Assembly (NCBI RefSeq): GCF_006970445.1
Contig: NZ_CP033877.1
Span: 3,356,750 to 3,420,749 of the forward strand
DNA length: 64,000 nt
Reading direction: 5' to 3'
DNA from: Stenotrophomonas maltophilia
GTDB taxonomy: Bacteria > Pseudomonadota > Gammaproteobacteria > Xanthomonadales > Xanthomonadaceae
The position numbers and the translations under genes are program-made. The notes beneath the pieces are model-generated. The model searched no databases. It was not told where the DNA came from and saw only the letters and a program-made list of their open reading frames with translations. Shown in pieces: positions 19,201-28,349 of the stretch (the first letter of the stretch is position 1; the number at the start of each line of letters is the position of its first letter).

Positions 19201-19810
19201 AGCGCGCCACGCCATGCTTGGTGCCAATCCACAGGCTGCCATCGGCCAGCGTGGCCAGGTAGGGCACCGACGACGAAGGCAGGCTGCGCGGATTGTTCGG
19301 CTCGGGCAGGAAGCGCTGCAGGCGGTCCTGGCTGTCCAGGCGGTACAGGCCGCCTTCGTGGGTACCGAACCAGATCGAGCCATCCGGCGTGCTGGCCAGG
19401 CTCCAGACCGTGTTGGTGCCCATCAACGGCTGGCTGCTGCGGTCGTAGAAGTGCAGCTGGCGGCGGTCGGCCGACATGCGCACCAGGCCGGCGTTCTCGG
19501 TGCCTATCCACAACTGGTTGCGGGCATCGACCAGCACCGTCCATATGCGGTTGTCACGCAGCCCATCCTCGGAACGCCACACGCGGTAGGTGCGCCCGTC
19601 ATAGCGGGCCAGGCCATCGTTGGTGGCGATCCACAGGTAACCGTACCGATCCTCGGCCATGCGGTTGACGGTATTGGATGGCAAGCCATCGAACACCGTC
19701 ACCTGCCGCGGACTCGGGGGTACTGGCTGTGCCGCAGCGGGCAACGCGCAGCACAGGAGGACCAGCAGCAGCATCGCCGCCCGCAGATACACCACCGATT
19801 GCCTCCTCAC
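16268..19810 (-). CDS. Hybrid sensor histidine kinase with periplasmic beta-propeller (HK1)
   Basis: 1180 aa. Signal peptide (~1-27, LLLVLLCCALPAAAQP), a long run of Reg_prop propeller repeats (e.g. YGYLWIATNDGLARYDG) to about residue 650, a Y_Y_Y domain, one membrane helix near 770 (LLVLASVGLLLTSWF), a HisKA domain with the phosphorylated His near 823 ([18 protein letters not shown]), HATPase boxes ([28 protein letters not shown]) and a C-terminal receiver with phospho-acceptor in GLLDLDLPG near 1113. Unlike Bacteroides hybrid systems it has no DNA-binding domain, and no response regulator is adjacent. Signal unknown; propeller kinases often sense glycans. Tandem with HK2. Confidence 0.9.
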   Translation of the reverse strand: MRRQSVVYLRAAMLLLVLLCCALPAAAQPVPPSPRQVTVFDGLPSNTVNRMAEDRYGYLWIATNDGLARYDGRTYRVWRSEDGLRDNRIWTVLVDARNQLWIGTENAGLVRMSADRRQLHFYDRSSQPLMGTNTVWSLASTPDGSIWFGTHEGGLYRLDSQDRLQRFLPEPNNPRSLPSSSVPYLATLADGSLWIGTKHGVARWTGTDFERVGTDIIPSLLINGLTAEPDGSLWISTMAGATVRRPDGRFEAPPWKLPPGEQVLGMMLRDEQGGHWLDTRTGLGRAVDGQFQTVPLYSAIARGPVRPNWTGAYEDREGGIWLASTNAGLWHLLPRWWQFSVLSRLEDDPSSLRNALVLGTSPSSNGGVWTVGSHGALDRFDPKTGRIEQHRTWVNGMHWLTSVREDRRGQVWIGSTDALVRYDPQRRELRRWGRDAGADAAMEGVVEAMMTCDGDSLWLMLPAGLQQRDLDGHLRRQLDNGQRGLQQGQLNLDVECGPQDHIWLASSRGLLQWLPESERFQPVPGAPATAIHALHVGRDGQVWLSEDGRLSRYRWSQGRLERQAVVGAEQGYPAISASGLVVDAQGVAWATSARGLVRVSADGQSVRLYGVHDGLPSQEFREHTLIAAADGHLVAGTAAGAVVFDPELVRPSVRRAPLVIERVEVRRNEQVLDMTHDAPLQIADGDRDLRIVARLLSFADSASNTYRYRLAGYDPDWVEVGPAGERLFSRLAPGSYRLEVQARSADHVWSRVQSLEFRVQPPWWRSLSGLLVLASVGLLLTSWFAWLYRRRLQRRHAYQLALHKQELAEQASAAKTRFLANLGHEIRTPMTGVLGMSELLLASPLDPQQRGYTQSIRHAGEHLLHLVNDALDLARIESGRLELQSQAFALNGLLQDLAALMGPLAAQKGLRFTLDNQLPAGLQATGDAMRVRQILLNLLSNAVKFTSRGTITLHARCDGELRALHFEVRDTGPGISQEQQQRLFRRFEQADGARTAAQYGGSGLGLAICRELAHAMQGRIQVESQLGRGTCFGVTLPLPLVVDSDAEASAEGHRDEAANMPPLRVLLVEDDATVADVVRGLLSARGHEVVHAGHALAALREISAGDFDVGLLDLDLPGLSGFELAQHLRNQGYMLPLLAVTARTDPDLQQQVEAAGIGGFLRKPVTGELLVEAIARVMGR

Positions 19811-19891
19811 GCTGGTCCTGATGATTCCCGCGCTGCGGGCGTCGGCATGGTAAACCGAAAGTCGCGCCGTTCACGCCCGGCGCCGGCGCAG

Positions 19892-22800
19892 TCACGCAGG
19901 CGCCTGTCGTTTCGCACGTGCCAGAGCGATGGCGGCCACCAGCAGGTCACCGGTCACCGGCTTGCGCAGGAAGCCATCGAAGCCCGCGGCCAGCACCTGG
20001 GTTTCGGCATAGGCATCGGAACGGGCGGTCACCGCCACCAGTGGCAGTTCATAGCCCATGGTGCGCAGCTGGCGGGCGATGGCTGTACCGTCCAGCGCGG
20101 GCAGATCGAGATCGAGCAGGCCCACGTCGAAACCGTCGGTGGCGATCTCCGACAACGCACCCAGTCCATGCAGCACGTGTACCACCTCATGCCCGCGCAC
20201 GCGCAGCAGGCCGGCGATGACTTCGGCCACCGTGGCATCGTCCTCGACCAGCAGGATGCGCAGCGGCGGCAGTGCGGGCTGGGCCACCGGCTCGCCTGCC
20301 GCGCTGGCGGCCTGGCGCGTCCAGGGCAGCGGCAGGCGCACGCGGAACCGCGCGCCCTTGCCCGGCTGGCTGTCCACTTCGATGCATCCGCCCATCGCCA
20401 TCGCCAGCTCCTGGCAGATCGCCAGCCCCAGCCCGCTGCCACCGTAGCGCGACGCGGTGCGCGGGCCGTCGGCCTGTTCAAAACGATGGAACAGGCGCTG
20501 CTGCTGCTCGGCATTGATGCCCGGGCCACTGTCATGCACTTCGAAACACAGCCCACCCTTTTCTTCCAGGCGCACGGCCAGGCCGACGTGGCCACGCTCG
20601 GTGAACTTGATGGCGTTGCCGAGCAGGTTCAGCAGGATCTGGCGTACACGCATCTCGTCGCCGCTGACGCTGACCGGCCCGGGCGGATCTTCGCCGCGCT
20701 GGAACTCCAGCTGGCGCTGCTGCGCCATCGGCTGCATCAGGCCCTGCACCTGGTCGAGCAGCTCCCCCAGATCGAACGGACGCAGGTCCAGCTCAAGCCG
20801 CCCGGCTTCGATGCGGGCCAGGTCCAGCGCATCGTTGACCAGCCGCAGCAGGTGGCTACCGGCCTGCTGGATCGACCCCGCGTAGCCGCGCTGCACCGGA
20901 TCCAGCGGGGTCGCCAGCAGCAGCTCGCTCATGCCCAGCACGCCAGTCATCGGCGTGCGCACTTCGTGGCCAAGCGTGGCCAGGAAGCGGCTCTTGGCCT
21001 GCGAGGCCTGCTCGGCCAGCTGCTGCTTGTGCACCGTCAGCTGCCATTGCTGGCGACGGCGCAGCCGCGCGCGGATCGACCAGACCAGGATCACCAGCAG
21101 CAGCGATCCCAGCAGGATGTAGCCGAAGATCGCCATGCCGCTCCGCCACCACGGTGGCAGCACCTTCACCTGCAGCTGCTGCGAGGGTGTCCACGCACCC
21201 CGCGCGGTCGCCGCCTGCACCTCGATGACATAGCTGCCGGTCGGCAGCCGCGACAGGGTGCGCTGGCCATCGCCGCCCTGCTCCACCCAGTCCTGGTCGT
21301 AGCCCTGCACGCGGAAGCGGTAACGGTTGCCCTGCGGGCTGGCATAGGACAGCAGCCGCGCATCGATCTGCAGATCGCGGTCATCCGGTCCCAGCAACAG
21401 GGTGCCGGTGAGCGGCAAGGGCTGCCAACCGCGTGCATCGTCGCGGCGCACCCGCACTTCAGCGATCACCAGCGATGAAGTCGGCAGCACGGTGTCGTCT
21501 GCATTCACGTCAAAGGCGACCAACCCGGTCTGGGTGACGGCCAGCACACGGCCATCGGCGTTGACCGCCGGTGGCCGGCCGGTGAACTCCGCATCGGACA
21601 GGCCATCGCGCTCGTTGAACTGCTGCAGGCGCCGCGTCTTCGGGTCCCACCGCAGCAGGCCGCGCGGCGTCGTGGCCCACAGCTGGCCGTTGTCGGCCAG
21701 CGCCAACCCGCCCATGGTGACCGGCGGCACACCCGCGCTGCCGTCGATGCGCTGGATCAGGCGCAGGCTCATGCCATCCCACTGGTAGCGCTCGAAGGCG
21801 CCTTGGCGCGCCAGCCACAACTGCTGCGGATCGATCCACACCAGGTCGTAGATCGGGCCGCGCGAAACGCCCGGTACTGCCTCGAAGCGTCCAGCCTGCT
21901 CGCGCCAGATGCCCATGTCGCCCATCACCCAGGGCCGGCCATGGGCGTCGAAGCGGATCTGCTCGATCGGCGCATCGGCGGTCCCGCGGAAATGCTCCAG
22001 CGGATAGCTGTGCAGCAGCCGACCCTCTGCATTGCGCTGCTGCAGGTCCAGGCCCATCACCGACACCCACACCGTGCCGTCGGGCGCCTGCCGCATCAGG
22101 TCGATGCGCTGGCGCAGGTCGGCACTGCCATCGATCCGAAGATCGCGCAATGCGCCGGTGACCGGATCGTAGATGGTGATGCGGCCGCCGCGTCCCAGCC
22201 ACAGGCGTCCATCCGGGCGCGGCAGCACCGACCACACCACGCCGTTGCCGAGTTGCCGGTCGCTGGCCAGCAGACGCAAGGTGCCCTGCGCATCGAGCTG
22301 GTACACCCCTCGGGCCGAGCCGACGTAGTAGTTCTTCCCGTCGCTGGCCGCACTCAACAGGTACTGGCTGTCCAGTGGCTTGCCGTCGAGCTGGTTCCAG
22401 ATCGAGAAGCGCCGCCAGTCCGGTGGTAGATAGGCCAGGCCCTGGGTCAGCAGCGCCACCCACAATCCGCCCTCGTGGTCCTGCAGCAGATCAAGCACAC
22501 CACTGTGCGCGGTCAGGAAGCCGCTGCCGCGGTCGCCCTCCAGCCGGCGCAGTGTCGCCGCATCCCCTCGCAGCAGGCCGTCAGAGGTGCCCGCCCAGTA
22601 GCCCCCCTGGCGATCGGCCAGGACCAGGGCCGAGCGCAGCTGGGCACTGTCGGCCCATCGAGGGCGACTGACCCGGTCCTGCCCATCGATGCGGTACAGG
22701 CCATCGTTCTGGCTGCCTACCCAGATCGAACCCTCCGCATCACGGCTCAACCGGAGCACGCTCAGCGTGCCCAGTTCCCGCGCGGCCACCGGCTCGAACC

Positions 22801-23434
22801 CGCTGCCGTTCCAACGTGCCACACCGGCTTCGGTACCCACCCACAGGCGGCCCCGCGCATCAACCAGGCTGGTGAAGATGCTGTTGCTGGGCAGGCCATC
22901 CGGGTGCGCCGGGTCATGGGTGTAGAGGCGCACGCTGCCGTCTTCGCCAAGACGGCAGACGCCGTGGTTGTTGGTACCGATCCACAGGGCGTCGTCGACA
23001 TAGGCCAGTGCCCAGAACTGCCCCTGACAGGTGGAATTGACCGTATCGAAGGTCTGGAAGCGCTCGCGGTCGGCATCCAGGCGGGCAACGCCCTTGCCGT
23101 TGATGCCCACCCAGACCCGGTCCAGCGGATCGATCAGCAGGGTCTCGATCTCGTTGCCAGGCAGCGAGCCCGGCTGTTCCGGATCGTGCTCCCAGACCCG
23201 CAGGCTGTTGCCGTCATAGCGGGCGAGCCCACCATCGGTAGCGGCCCAGATGTGGCCCTGGCGATCCTCTGCCAGCGCCACCACCATGCGTGACGGCAAG
23301 CCTTCGGCGGCACCGAAGCGGCGCAGGCGCGGTGTTTCTGCCATGTCCAGGGTCGCAGCCGCCGTGGCCATCGCCATCAGCAGCAGTCCCATACCTGCGA
23401 TGCCACGGCACCACAGGCGCCAGCCGCTCGTCAT
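19892..23434 (-). CDS. Hybrid sensor histidine kinase with periplasmic beta-propeller (HK2)
   Basis: 1180 aa, same length and domain order as HK1, 81 nt upstream of it. Signal peptide ([18 protein letters not shown]), propeller repeats (e.g. [17 protein letters not shown]), Y_Y_Y domain, membrane helix near 770-790, HisKA with [18 protein letters not shown] (His also near 823), HATPase ([29 protein letters not shown]), and a receiver with [12 protein letters not shown]. The kinase halves are close to HK1 while the propellers have diverged, as expected for duplication followed by change of signal. Two Cys in the propeller (STCQGQ, HGVCRL) are about 30 residues apart. No output domain beyond the receiver. 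Confidence 0.9.
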   Translation of the reverse strand: MTSGWRLWCRGIAGMGLLLMAMATAAATLDMAETPRLRRFGAAEGLPSRMVVALAEDRQGHIWAATDGGLARYDGNSLRVWEHDPEQPGSLPGNEIETLLIDPLDRVWVGINGKGVARLDADRERFQTFDTVNSTCQGQFWALAYVDDALWIGTNNHGVCRLGEDGSVRLYTHDPAHPDGLPSNSIFTSLVDARGRLWVGTEAGVARWNGSGFEPVAARELGTLSVLRLSRDAEGSIWVGSQNDGLYRIDGQDRVSRPRWADSAQLRSALVLADRQGGYWAGTSDGLLRGDAATLRRLEGDRGSGFLTAHSGVLDLLQDHEGGLWVALLTQGLAYLPPDWRRFSIWNQLDGKPLDSQYLLSAASDGKNYYVGSARGVYQLDAQGTLRLLASDRQLGNGVVWSVLPRPDGRLWLGRGGRITIYDPVTGALRDLRIDGSADLRQRIDLMRQAPDGTVWVSVMGLDLQQRNAEGRLLHSYPLEHFRGTADAPIEQIRFDAHGRPWVMGDMGIWREQAGRFEAVPGVSRGPIYDLVWIDPQQLWLARQGAFERYQWDGMSLRLIQRIDGSAGVPPVTMGGLALADNGQLWATTPRGLLRWDPKTRRLQQFNERDGLSDAEFTGRPPAVNADGRVLAVTQTGLVAFDVNADDTVLPTSSLVIAEVRVRRDDARGWQPLPLTGTLLLGPDDRDLQIDARLLSYASPQGNRYRFRVQGYDQDWVEQGGDGQRTLSRLPTGSYVIEVQAATARGAWTPSQQLQVKVLPPWWRSGMAIFGYILLGSLLLVILVWSIRARLRRRQQWQLTVHKQQLAEQASQAKSRFLATLGHEVRTPMTGVLGMSELLLATPLDPVQRGYAGSIQQAGSHLLRLVNDALDLARIEAGRLELDLRPFDLGELLDQVQGLMQPMAQQRQLEFQRGEDPPGPVSVSGDEMRVRQILLNLLGNAIKFTERGHVGLAVRLEEKGGLCFEVHDSGPGINAEQQQRLFHRFEQADGPRTASRYGGSGLGLAICQELAMAMGGCIEVDSQPGKGARFRVRLPLPWTRQAASAAGEPVAQPALPPLRILLVEDDATVAEVIAGLLRVRGHEVVHVLHGLGALSEIATDGFDVGLLDLDLPALDGTAIARQLRTMGYELPLVAVTARSDAYAETQVLAAGFDGFLRKPVTGDLLVAAIALARAKRQAPA

Positions 23435-23598
23435 CCTGAACCCCCTGTCCTGGGCCGATTGTCACACAGGGCCGGGTTCATGGCTGCAACAGCCTGTTTC
23501 CAGCGATGGCGCCACCACGAACTGTTGCAGCCATGCACGCAACGTTGGCAGGGGGCTGTGCGTATGATCGCAGCGTCCCCTTCCGGAGCCCGCCATCG

Positions 23599-24243
23599 AT
23601 GCGTCCCTGCCTGGCCCTGCTGCCGATGCTGCTCGCCACCGCCCCCGTCTGGGCGGACGCTGACACCTATCGCCTCGACCCGGTACACACGCGGGTGCTG
23701 TTCTCGATCGACCACGCAGGTTACTCGCAGGCCATGGGCACGGTGTCCGGCAGCGAGGGCCGCGTTCGGTTCGATCCCGACAACTGGCGCGACGCCACCC
23801 TGGAGGTGGATATCCCGGTGTCGCGACTGGACCTGGGCGACGCCAAGTGGAACCAGGCCACGCTGGCCCGCAGCCTGCTCGACGGCGAGCGTTACCCGAC
23901 CGCGCGCTTCGTCTCCAGCCGGGTGGAGGCGATCGATGCCAGGCACGCGCATGTGATCGGCACGCTGACCCTGCGCGGGGTCAGCCAGGAAGTCACCCTG
24001 GATGTGACCTTCAACGCGCTCAAGCGTTACCCGCTTCCTCCATTCCGACGTACCGCCGGGTTTTCCGCCAGCACCACGCTGAGCCGGCGCGCGTTCGGCA
24101 TCACCGCCTGGCCGGGCGTCATCGGTGATGCGGTACAGGTGCGGATCGAGGCTGAAGCCACGCTCGACCGCAGCGACGCCCCGGGAACTCCCGCTCCCGT
24201 TCCACACTCCGACCACACGACGGCCCCCAAGGACCCTTCATGA
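23599..24243 (+). CDS. YceI-family periplasmic lipid-binding-like protein
   Basis: 214 aa with a signal peptide (MRPCLALLPMLLATAPVWA) and a YceI lipocalin-like beta barrel (YRLDPVHTRVLFSIDHAGYS, TLTLRGVSQEVTLDV, FGITAWPGVIGDAV). YceI proteins bind long isoprenoids or similar lipids; the ligand here is unknown. ATG 23599 is used because it opens directly into the signal peptide; an in-frame start 31 codons earlier does not. Its stop overlaps the cytochrome start (ATGA), and a second YceI gene follows, a recurrent YceI/cytochrome b561 operon. Confidence 0.88.
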   Translation: MRPCLALLPMLLATAPVWADADTYRLDPVHTRVLFSIDHAGYSQAMGTVSGSEGRVRFDPDNWRDATLEVDIPVSRLDLGDAKWNQATLARSLLDGERYPTARFVSSRVEAIDARHAHVIGTLTLRGVSQEVTLDVTFNALKRYPLPPFRRTAGFSASTTLSRRAFGITAWPGVIGDAVQVRIEAEATLDRSDAPGTPAPVPHSDHTTAPKDPS

Positions 24244-24812
24244 CCGCCAAGAACACCCCCGCCGCCTGGGGGAGTGTCAGCCAGATCCTGCACTGGTTGA
24301 TCGCACTGCTGATCCTCGCCCTGGGCGTGGTCGGCCTGACCATGGGCGAACTGCCCAAGACGCCCAAGTATTTCTGGGTCTACACCGCGCACAAGTCGAT
24401 CGGCATCACCGTGCTGGCGCTGGTGCTGTTCCGCCTGGGTTGGCGCCTGTATGCCGGTGCGCCGAAACCGGTGCCGGGCGTGCCCAGCTGGCAGGAACGG
24501 ATCGCCAGCGCCACCCACGTGCTGCTGTACGTGCTGATGTTCGCCATCCCGCTGTCGGGCTGGCTGTACGATTCGGCCAGTGGCCTGCGCCCGTTCCGCT
24601 GGTTCGGCCTGGTCGACGTGCCCAAACTGAGCGGCCCCGACCCGCAGGTCGTCGCGGTGTCCCATGCCCTCCACGAATACGGCTTCTGGCTGTTGATCGC
24701 GGTGGTGCTGGCCCATGCCGGCGCTGCCTTCTACCACCACCTGTTCCAGCGCGATGCAACGCTGTCCCGCATGTTGCCGCGCGGCTGGCTCGCCTCCCCT
24801 CAGAAGGACTGA
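24240..24812 (+). CDS. Cytochrome b561-family membrane protein
   Basis: 190-aa inner-membrane dihaem cytochrome. Four helices with the expected His ligands: SQILHWLIALLILALG, AHKSIGITVLALVLFR, THVLLYVLMFAIPLSGWLYD, and HALHEYGFWLLIAVVLAHAG. Such proteins move electrons between quinol and periplasmic partners. Flanked on both sides by YceI proteins with a 4-nt overlap upstream and 3 nt downstream, so all three form one operon; a shared role with a lipid-soluble redox carrier is plausible but unproven. Confidence 0.9.
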   Translation: MTAKNTPAAWGSVSQILHWLIALLILALGVVGLTMGELPKTPKYFWVYTAHKSIGITVLALVLFRLGWRLYAGAPKPVPGVPSWQERIASATHVLLYVLMFAIPLSGWLYDSASGLRPFRWFGLVDVPKLSGPDPQVVAVSHALHEYGFWLLIAVVLAHAGAAFYHHLFQRDATLSRMLPRGWLASPQKD

Positions 24813-24815
24813 CCG

Positions 24816-25388
24816 ATGAACCTGAAACTGACCACTCCGGCCGCCGTGGCCGCCGCCCTGGCCGGCATGCTGGCCACCGCCCCGGCGCTCGCCGCGGACT
24901 ATGCGCAGGCCCCGGGTGCCGGCTCGATCCTGGTGTTCGCCACCAAGTACGACGGCGAAGTGTTCACCGGCAGCTTCCCGGGCTTCGCCACCAAGCTCAG
25001 TTTCGACCCGGCCAACCCGGCCGCCGGTTCGCTGGATGTGGTGATTCCGCTGGCAGGCGCCAAGAGCGGCAACAGCGACCGTGACTCGACCCTGCAGGGC
25101 GCCGACTTCTTCAATGTCGGCAAGTTCGCTACTGCGCGTTACACCGCCAAGGGCTTCCGCGCCGTGGGCAACGACCAGTTCGCCGCCGATGGCACCCTGG
25201 AACTGCGCGGCGTCAGCAAGCCGGTTACCCTGACCTTCACCTGGAAGCCGGGCACCCAGCCGGTGCTGACCGGCAAGGCGACGGTCAAGCGCCTGGACTT
25301 CGGCGTCGGTGGCGGTGACTGGGCCGATACCAAGACCATTCCGGACGACACCGCGATCAGCACGATCGTGAAGTTCGACGCGAAGTAA
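24816..25388 (+). CDS. YceI-family periplasmic protein
   Basis: 190 aa: signal peptide (AAVAAALAGMLATAPALAAD), then the YceI barrel (VFATKYDGEVFTGSFPGF, LDVVIPLAGAKSGNSDRDST, ADGTLELRGVSKPVTLTFTW, DFGVGGGDWADT). Start ATG 24816, 3 nt after the cytochrome stop. It differs clearly from the first YceI of the operon, so the two probably have different ligands or partners. Ends just before a SMAG dimer. Confidence 0.9.
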   Translation: MNLKLTTPAAVAAALAGMLATAPALAADYAQAPGAGSILVFATKYDGEVFTGSFPGFATKLSFDPANPAAGSLDVVIPLAGAKSGNSDRDSTLQGADFFNVGKFATARYTAKGFRAVGNDQFAADGTLELRGVSKPVTLTFTWKPGTQPVLTGKATVKRLDFGVGGGDWADTKTIPDDTAISTIVKFDAK

Positions 25389-25398
25389 GACGCTTCCG

Positions 25399-25463
25399 GT
25401 AGTGCCGGCCGCTGGCCGGCATCACCGGGCATGGCGGGGTTGCCGGCCAACGGCCGGCACTAC
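25399..25463. repeat. SMAG dimer between convergent yceI and glutaredoxin genes
   Basis: GTAGTGCCGGCCGCTGGCCG on the left and its inverted partner ending CGGCCGGCACTAC on the right, separated by a short linker; both ends carry GTAG heads pointing inward. The right GTAG contains the stop codon of the glutaredoxin-like gene. Confidence 0.9.
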
Positions 25464-25690
25464 CGATCGACGGCCAGCCAGGCCTGAACCGTGGCCGCAT
25501 CAAACGGCCAATCCAGCTCACGGCCGTCGGCTTCGTCACGCAGCACCGGCACCCGCGCGCCATAGCGGGCTTCCAGCGCCGGCTGGTCATCCAGGAACAC
25601 CGATTCGAACTCCGGCGCCCGCGCCCTGGCCAGCTCGGCCAGGGCCATGTCGCACAGGTGGCAATCGTCGCGCTGGAACAGAGTCAACAC
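25460..25690 (-). CDS. Glutaredoxin-like thiol-disulfide protein
   Basis: 76-aa thioredoxin-fold protein with the dithiol motif CHLC at the start of helix 1 (FQRDDCHLCDMALAEL), the cis-Pro region RVPVLRD and a short C-terminal helix. GTG 25690 (MLTLFQRDD...) gives the usual length of this DUF836-type family; an ATG at 25792 sharing bases with the sdaA start would add 34 residues not expected in the family and would run through the sdaA promoter. It ends CGG TAG inside the GTAG head of a SMAG repeat. Confidence 0.75.
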   Translation of the reverse strand: MLTLFQRDDCHLCDMALAELARARAPEFESVFLDDQPALEARYGARVPVLRDEADGRELDWPFDAATVQAWLAVDR

Positions 25691-25790
25691 CGGATGGGTC
25701 CCCTTGGCGGAAATGCTGCGCCGCAGCCATGGAAGTGCAGCGTGAACCGCTAGAATAGCGGTCTCTTCCGGTACCCGCAGTACGGCAACC

Positions 25791-27173
25791 ATGGCTGTCA
25801 GCACGTTCGACGTTTTCAAGATCGGCATTGGCCCGAGCTCCTCGCACACCGTCGGGCCGATGAAGGCCGCCGAGCGATTCATCCATCGCTGGCTGCTCGA
25901 TCCGGGCCGCCTGCACGAGGTCGCGCGCATCCGCGCCGATGTCTACGGCTCGCTGGCGCTGACCGGCCGCGGCCATGGCACCGACAAGGCGATCCTGCTG
26001 GGCCTGGAAGGCCAGCGGCCGAACCTGATCGACCCGGACATCATCCCGGCCACCCTGGAGCGCATCCGCAGCAGCAAGCGCATCCAGCTGATGGGCCAGC
26101 ACGAGATCGCCTTCGACGAGAAGCGCGACCTCGGCATGAACAAGCGCCAGAAGCTGCCCTACCACACCAACGGCATGCGCTTCACCGCGTACAACGCCGA
26201 CGACGAAGTGATCGCCACCCGCGATTACTACTCGGTCGGTGGCGGCTTCGTGGTCAACCAGGACGACGCGGCCGATGACCGCATCGTGCCCGATGAAACC
26301 CCGCTGCCCTACCCGTTCAAGAGCGGCGACGAGCTGCTGGCACAGACCGCACGCAGCGGCATGAGCATTGCCCAGCTGATGTTCGAGAACGAAAAGTGCT
26401 GGCGCAGCGAAGACGAGATCCGCGCCCAGCTGCGCGAGATCTGGAGCGCGATGCAGTCGTGCGTCACCCGCGGCATCCGCGAGGAGGGCGTGCTGCCGGG
26501 TGGCCTGAAGGTGGGCCGCCGTGCACCGGCGCTGTACCGCGAGCTGTCGTCGAAGCCGGAAGCAGCGATGCGCGATCCGCTGACCACGCTGGACTGGGTC
26601 AACCTGTACGCGCTGGCAGTGAACGAAGAGAACGCCGCCGGTGGTCGTGTGGTGACCGCGCCGACCAACGGTGCAGCCGGCGTGCTGCCGGCGGTGCTGC
26701 ACTACTTCGACCGTTTCTGCCCCGGCGCCAACGAACAGCGCGTATTCGACTTCCTGCTGACCTCGGCAGCAATCGGCATCCTGTACAAGGAAAACGCCTC
26801 GATCTCCGGCGCCGAAGTGGGTTGCCAGGGCGAAGTGGGCGTGGCCTGCTCGATGGCGGCCGGTGGCCTGGTCGCGGCGCTGGGCGGCAACCCCAGCCAG
26901 ATCGAGAACGCCGCGGAAATCGGCATGGAACACAACCTCGGCCTGACCTGTGACCCGATCGGTGGCCTGGTGCAGATCCCCTGCATCGAACGCAATGCAA
27001 TGGGCGCAGTGAAGGCGATCAATGCCTCGCGCATGGCGATGCGTGGCGACGGCAAGCACAAGGTGTCGCTGGACAAGGTGATCAAGACCATGCGCGATAC
27101 CGGTCGCGACATGCAGGACAAGTACAAGGAAACCAGCCGCGGTGGCCTGGCGGTGAACGTCATCGAGTGCTGA
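25791..27173 (+). CDS. sdaA: SdaA, L-serine ammonia-lyase (iron-sulfur, single chain)
   Basis: 460-aa serine deaminase producing pyruvate and ammonia. N-terminal [20 protein letters not shown], the central [35 protein letters not shown] and [16 protein letters not shown] with the Fe-S cysteines. Length is that of the fused alpha+beta form. ATG 25791; a TAGAAT hexamer at 25751-25756 is a likely -10. Followed by a SMAG-like palindrome pair. Confidence 0.95.
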   Translation: MAVSTFDVFKIGIGPSSSHTVGPMKAAERFIHRWLLDPGRLHEVARIRADVYGSLALTGRGHGTDKAILLGLEGQRPNLIDPDIIPATLERIRSSKRIQLMGQHEIAFDEKRDLGMNKRQKLPYHTNGMRFTAYNADDEVIATRDYYSVGGGFVVNQDDAADDRIVPDETPLPYPFKSGDELLAQTARSGMSIAQLMFENEKCWRSEDEIRAQLREIWSAMQSCVTRGIREEGVLPGGLKVGRRAPALYRELSSKPEAAMRDPLTTLDWVNLYALAVNEENAAGGRVVTAPTNGAAGVLPAVLHYFDRFCPGANEQRVFDFLLTSAAIGILYKENASISGAEVGCQGEVGVACSMAAGGLVAALGGNPSQIENAAEIGMEHNLGLTCDPIGGLVQIPCIERNAMGAVKAINASRMAMRGDGKHKVSLDKVIKTMRDTGRDMQDKYKETSRGGLAVNVIEC

Positions 27174-27177
27174 TGGC

Positions 27178-27230
27178 CGCAGCCAGGCATGGCCTGGCTC
27201 TACCCTGCAGCCGGGCATGAGCCCGGCTCA
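27178..27230. repeat. Two SMAG-type palindromes after sdaA
   Basis: AGCCAGGC-AT-GGCCTGGCT ending in CTAC (a GTAG head on the minus strand), then GAGCCGGGCTCATGCCCGGC on the minus strand. Located between sdaA and the hydrolase gene in a co-directional gap. Confidence 0.75.
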
Positions 27231-27295
27231 ACATCGGACGACACCGTCACTGCGTTCCGGTTAGGCTCGAGGCTCCCCTGCCCCGGATTGGCCCC

Positions 27296-28291
27296 ATGCG
27301 CGTGATCGCTGCTGCCCTGCTTGCCTGCCTGCCGCTGCCTGCCCTGGCCGCCCCCACCTACGGGCCGCGACTGGAGGGTTTCGACTACGGCTATCCGGTG
27401 AAGACCTTCGCGCTGGAGTCGCAGCGGCAGCCACTGGAAATGGCCTATCTGGATGTCCTGCCCAAACGCCGCGCCATCGGCGTGGTAGTGCTGCTGCACG
27501 GCAAGAATTTCTGCGCAGCCACCTGGCAGCAGACCATCGCGCCGCTGCTGAACGCCGGTTACCGGGTGATCGCCCCGGACCAGGTGGGCTTCTGCAAATC
27601 CAGCAAGCCCGAACGTTACCAGTATTCGTTCGCGCAGCTGGCCGCCAACACCCATGACCTGCTGCAACAGCTGCAACTGGGCGATGTACCGGTGCACCTG
27701 GTCGGTCATTCGATGGGCGGCATGCTGGCGGTGCGCTACGCGCTGATGTACCCGCAGGACCTGCGCAGCCTGTCGCTGGTCAACCCGATCGGGCTGGAAG
27801 ACTGGAAGGCGTTGGGCGTGCCGTGGCGCAGCGTGGACGCGTGGTACGCCGGCGAAATGAACATCAGCTATGACAGCATCCGCCGCTACCAGCTGGAGGT
27901 GTACTACGACGGCAAATGGAAGCCGGCGTACGAACCCTGGGCGCGGATGCAGTCGGGCATGTACGAAGGGTCCGGCAAGCAGGCCGTTGCATGGAGCCAG
28001 GCGCTGGCCTCGGACATGGTGTTCAACCAGCCGGTGGTCTACGAACTGAAGAACCTGCAGGTGCCGACTACGTTGTTCATCGGCCAGAAGGACCGCACCG
28101 CGATCGGCCGCGACCTGGCGCCGCCAGCGGTGAAGGCAACGCTGGGCAACTATCCGGTGCTCGGCAAGTCGGCGGCCGCGACGATTCCCGGCGCGACGCT
28201 GGTCGAGTTCGCCGAACTGGGCCATTCGCCACAGGTGCAGGACCCGAAGCAGTTCAACAACGCGTTGTTGAAGGCGTTGAAGTCCCGCTGA
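27296..28291 (+). CDS. Secreted alpha/beta hydrolase
   Basis: 331 aa with a cleavable signal peptide (MRVIAAALLACLPLPALAAP). The alpha/beta-hydrolase core shows the oxyanion region VLLHGKNFCAATW, the nucleophile elbow GHSMGG, and the late catalytic His in ELGHSPQ; the acid is probably the Asp in IGQKDRTAIG. It resembles periplasmic esterases/lipases of the AB hydrolase_1 type; substrate is unknown. Monocistronic, convergent with hom through a hairpin repeat. Confidence 0.85.
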   Translation: MRVIAAALLACLPLPALAAPTYGPRLEGFDYGYPVKTFALESQRQPLEMAYLDVLPKRRAIGVVVLLHGKNFCAATWQQTIAPLLNAGYRVIAPDQVGFCKSSKPERYQYSFAQLAANTHDLLQQLQLGDVPVHLVGHSMGGMLAVRYALMYPQDLRSLSLVNPIGLEDWKALGVPWRSVDAWYAGEMNISYDSIRRYQLEVYYDGKWKPAYEPWARMQSGMYEGSGKQAVAWSQALASDMVFNQPVVYELKNLQVPTTLFIGQKDRTAIGRDLAPPAVKATLGNYPVLGKSAAATIPGATLVEFAELGHSPQVQDPKQFNNALLKALKSR

Positions 28292-28304
28292 CCAGCAGGC
28301 GTGC

Positions 28305-28340
28305 TCCTGTCGAGCCGAGCATGGGCTTGGCTCGACAGGA
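28305..28340. terminator. Hairpin between convergent hydrolase and hom genes
   Basis: TCCTGTCGAGCC and its reverse complement GGCTCGACAGGA form a 12-bp perfect stem with a 12-nt loop. It fits a bidirectional terminator and has the CGAGCC motif of one SMAG subgroup. Confidence 0.6.
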
Positions 28341-28349
28341 ACGCTGCGA

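Noticed and set aside
15995..21478. 1827-codon rightward frame across island 1 and both kinases
   Set aside because: Antisense to HK1 and HK2; the product is Arg/Ala/Gln-rich low-complexity sequence.
25691..25792. Longer N-terminus for the glutaredoxin-like protein
   Set aside because: It would overlap the sdaA promoter and start codon and add residues unlike the family; GTG 25690 gives the usual length.
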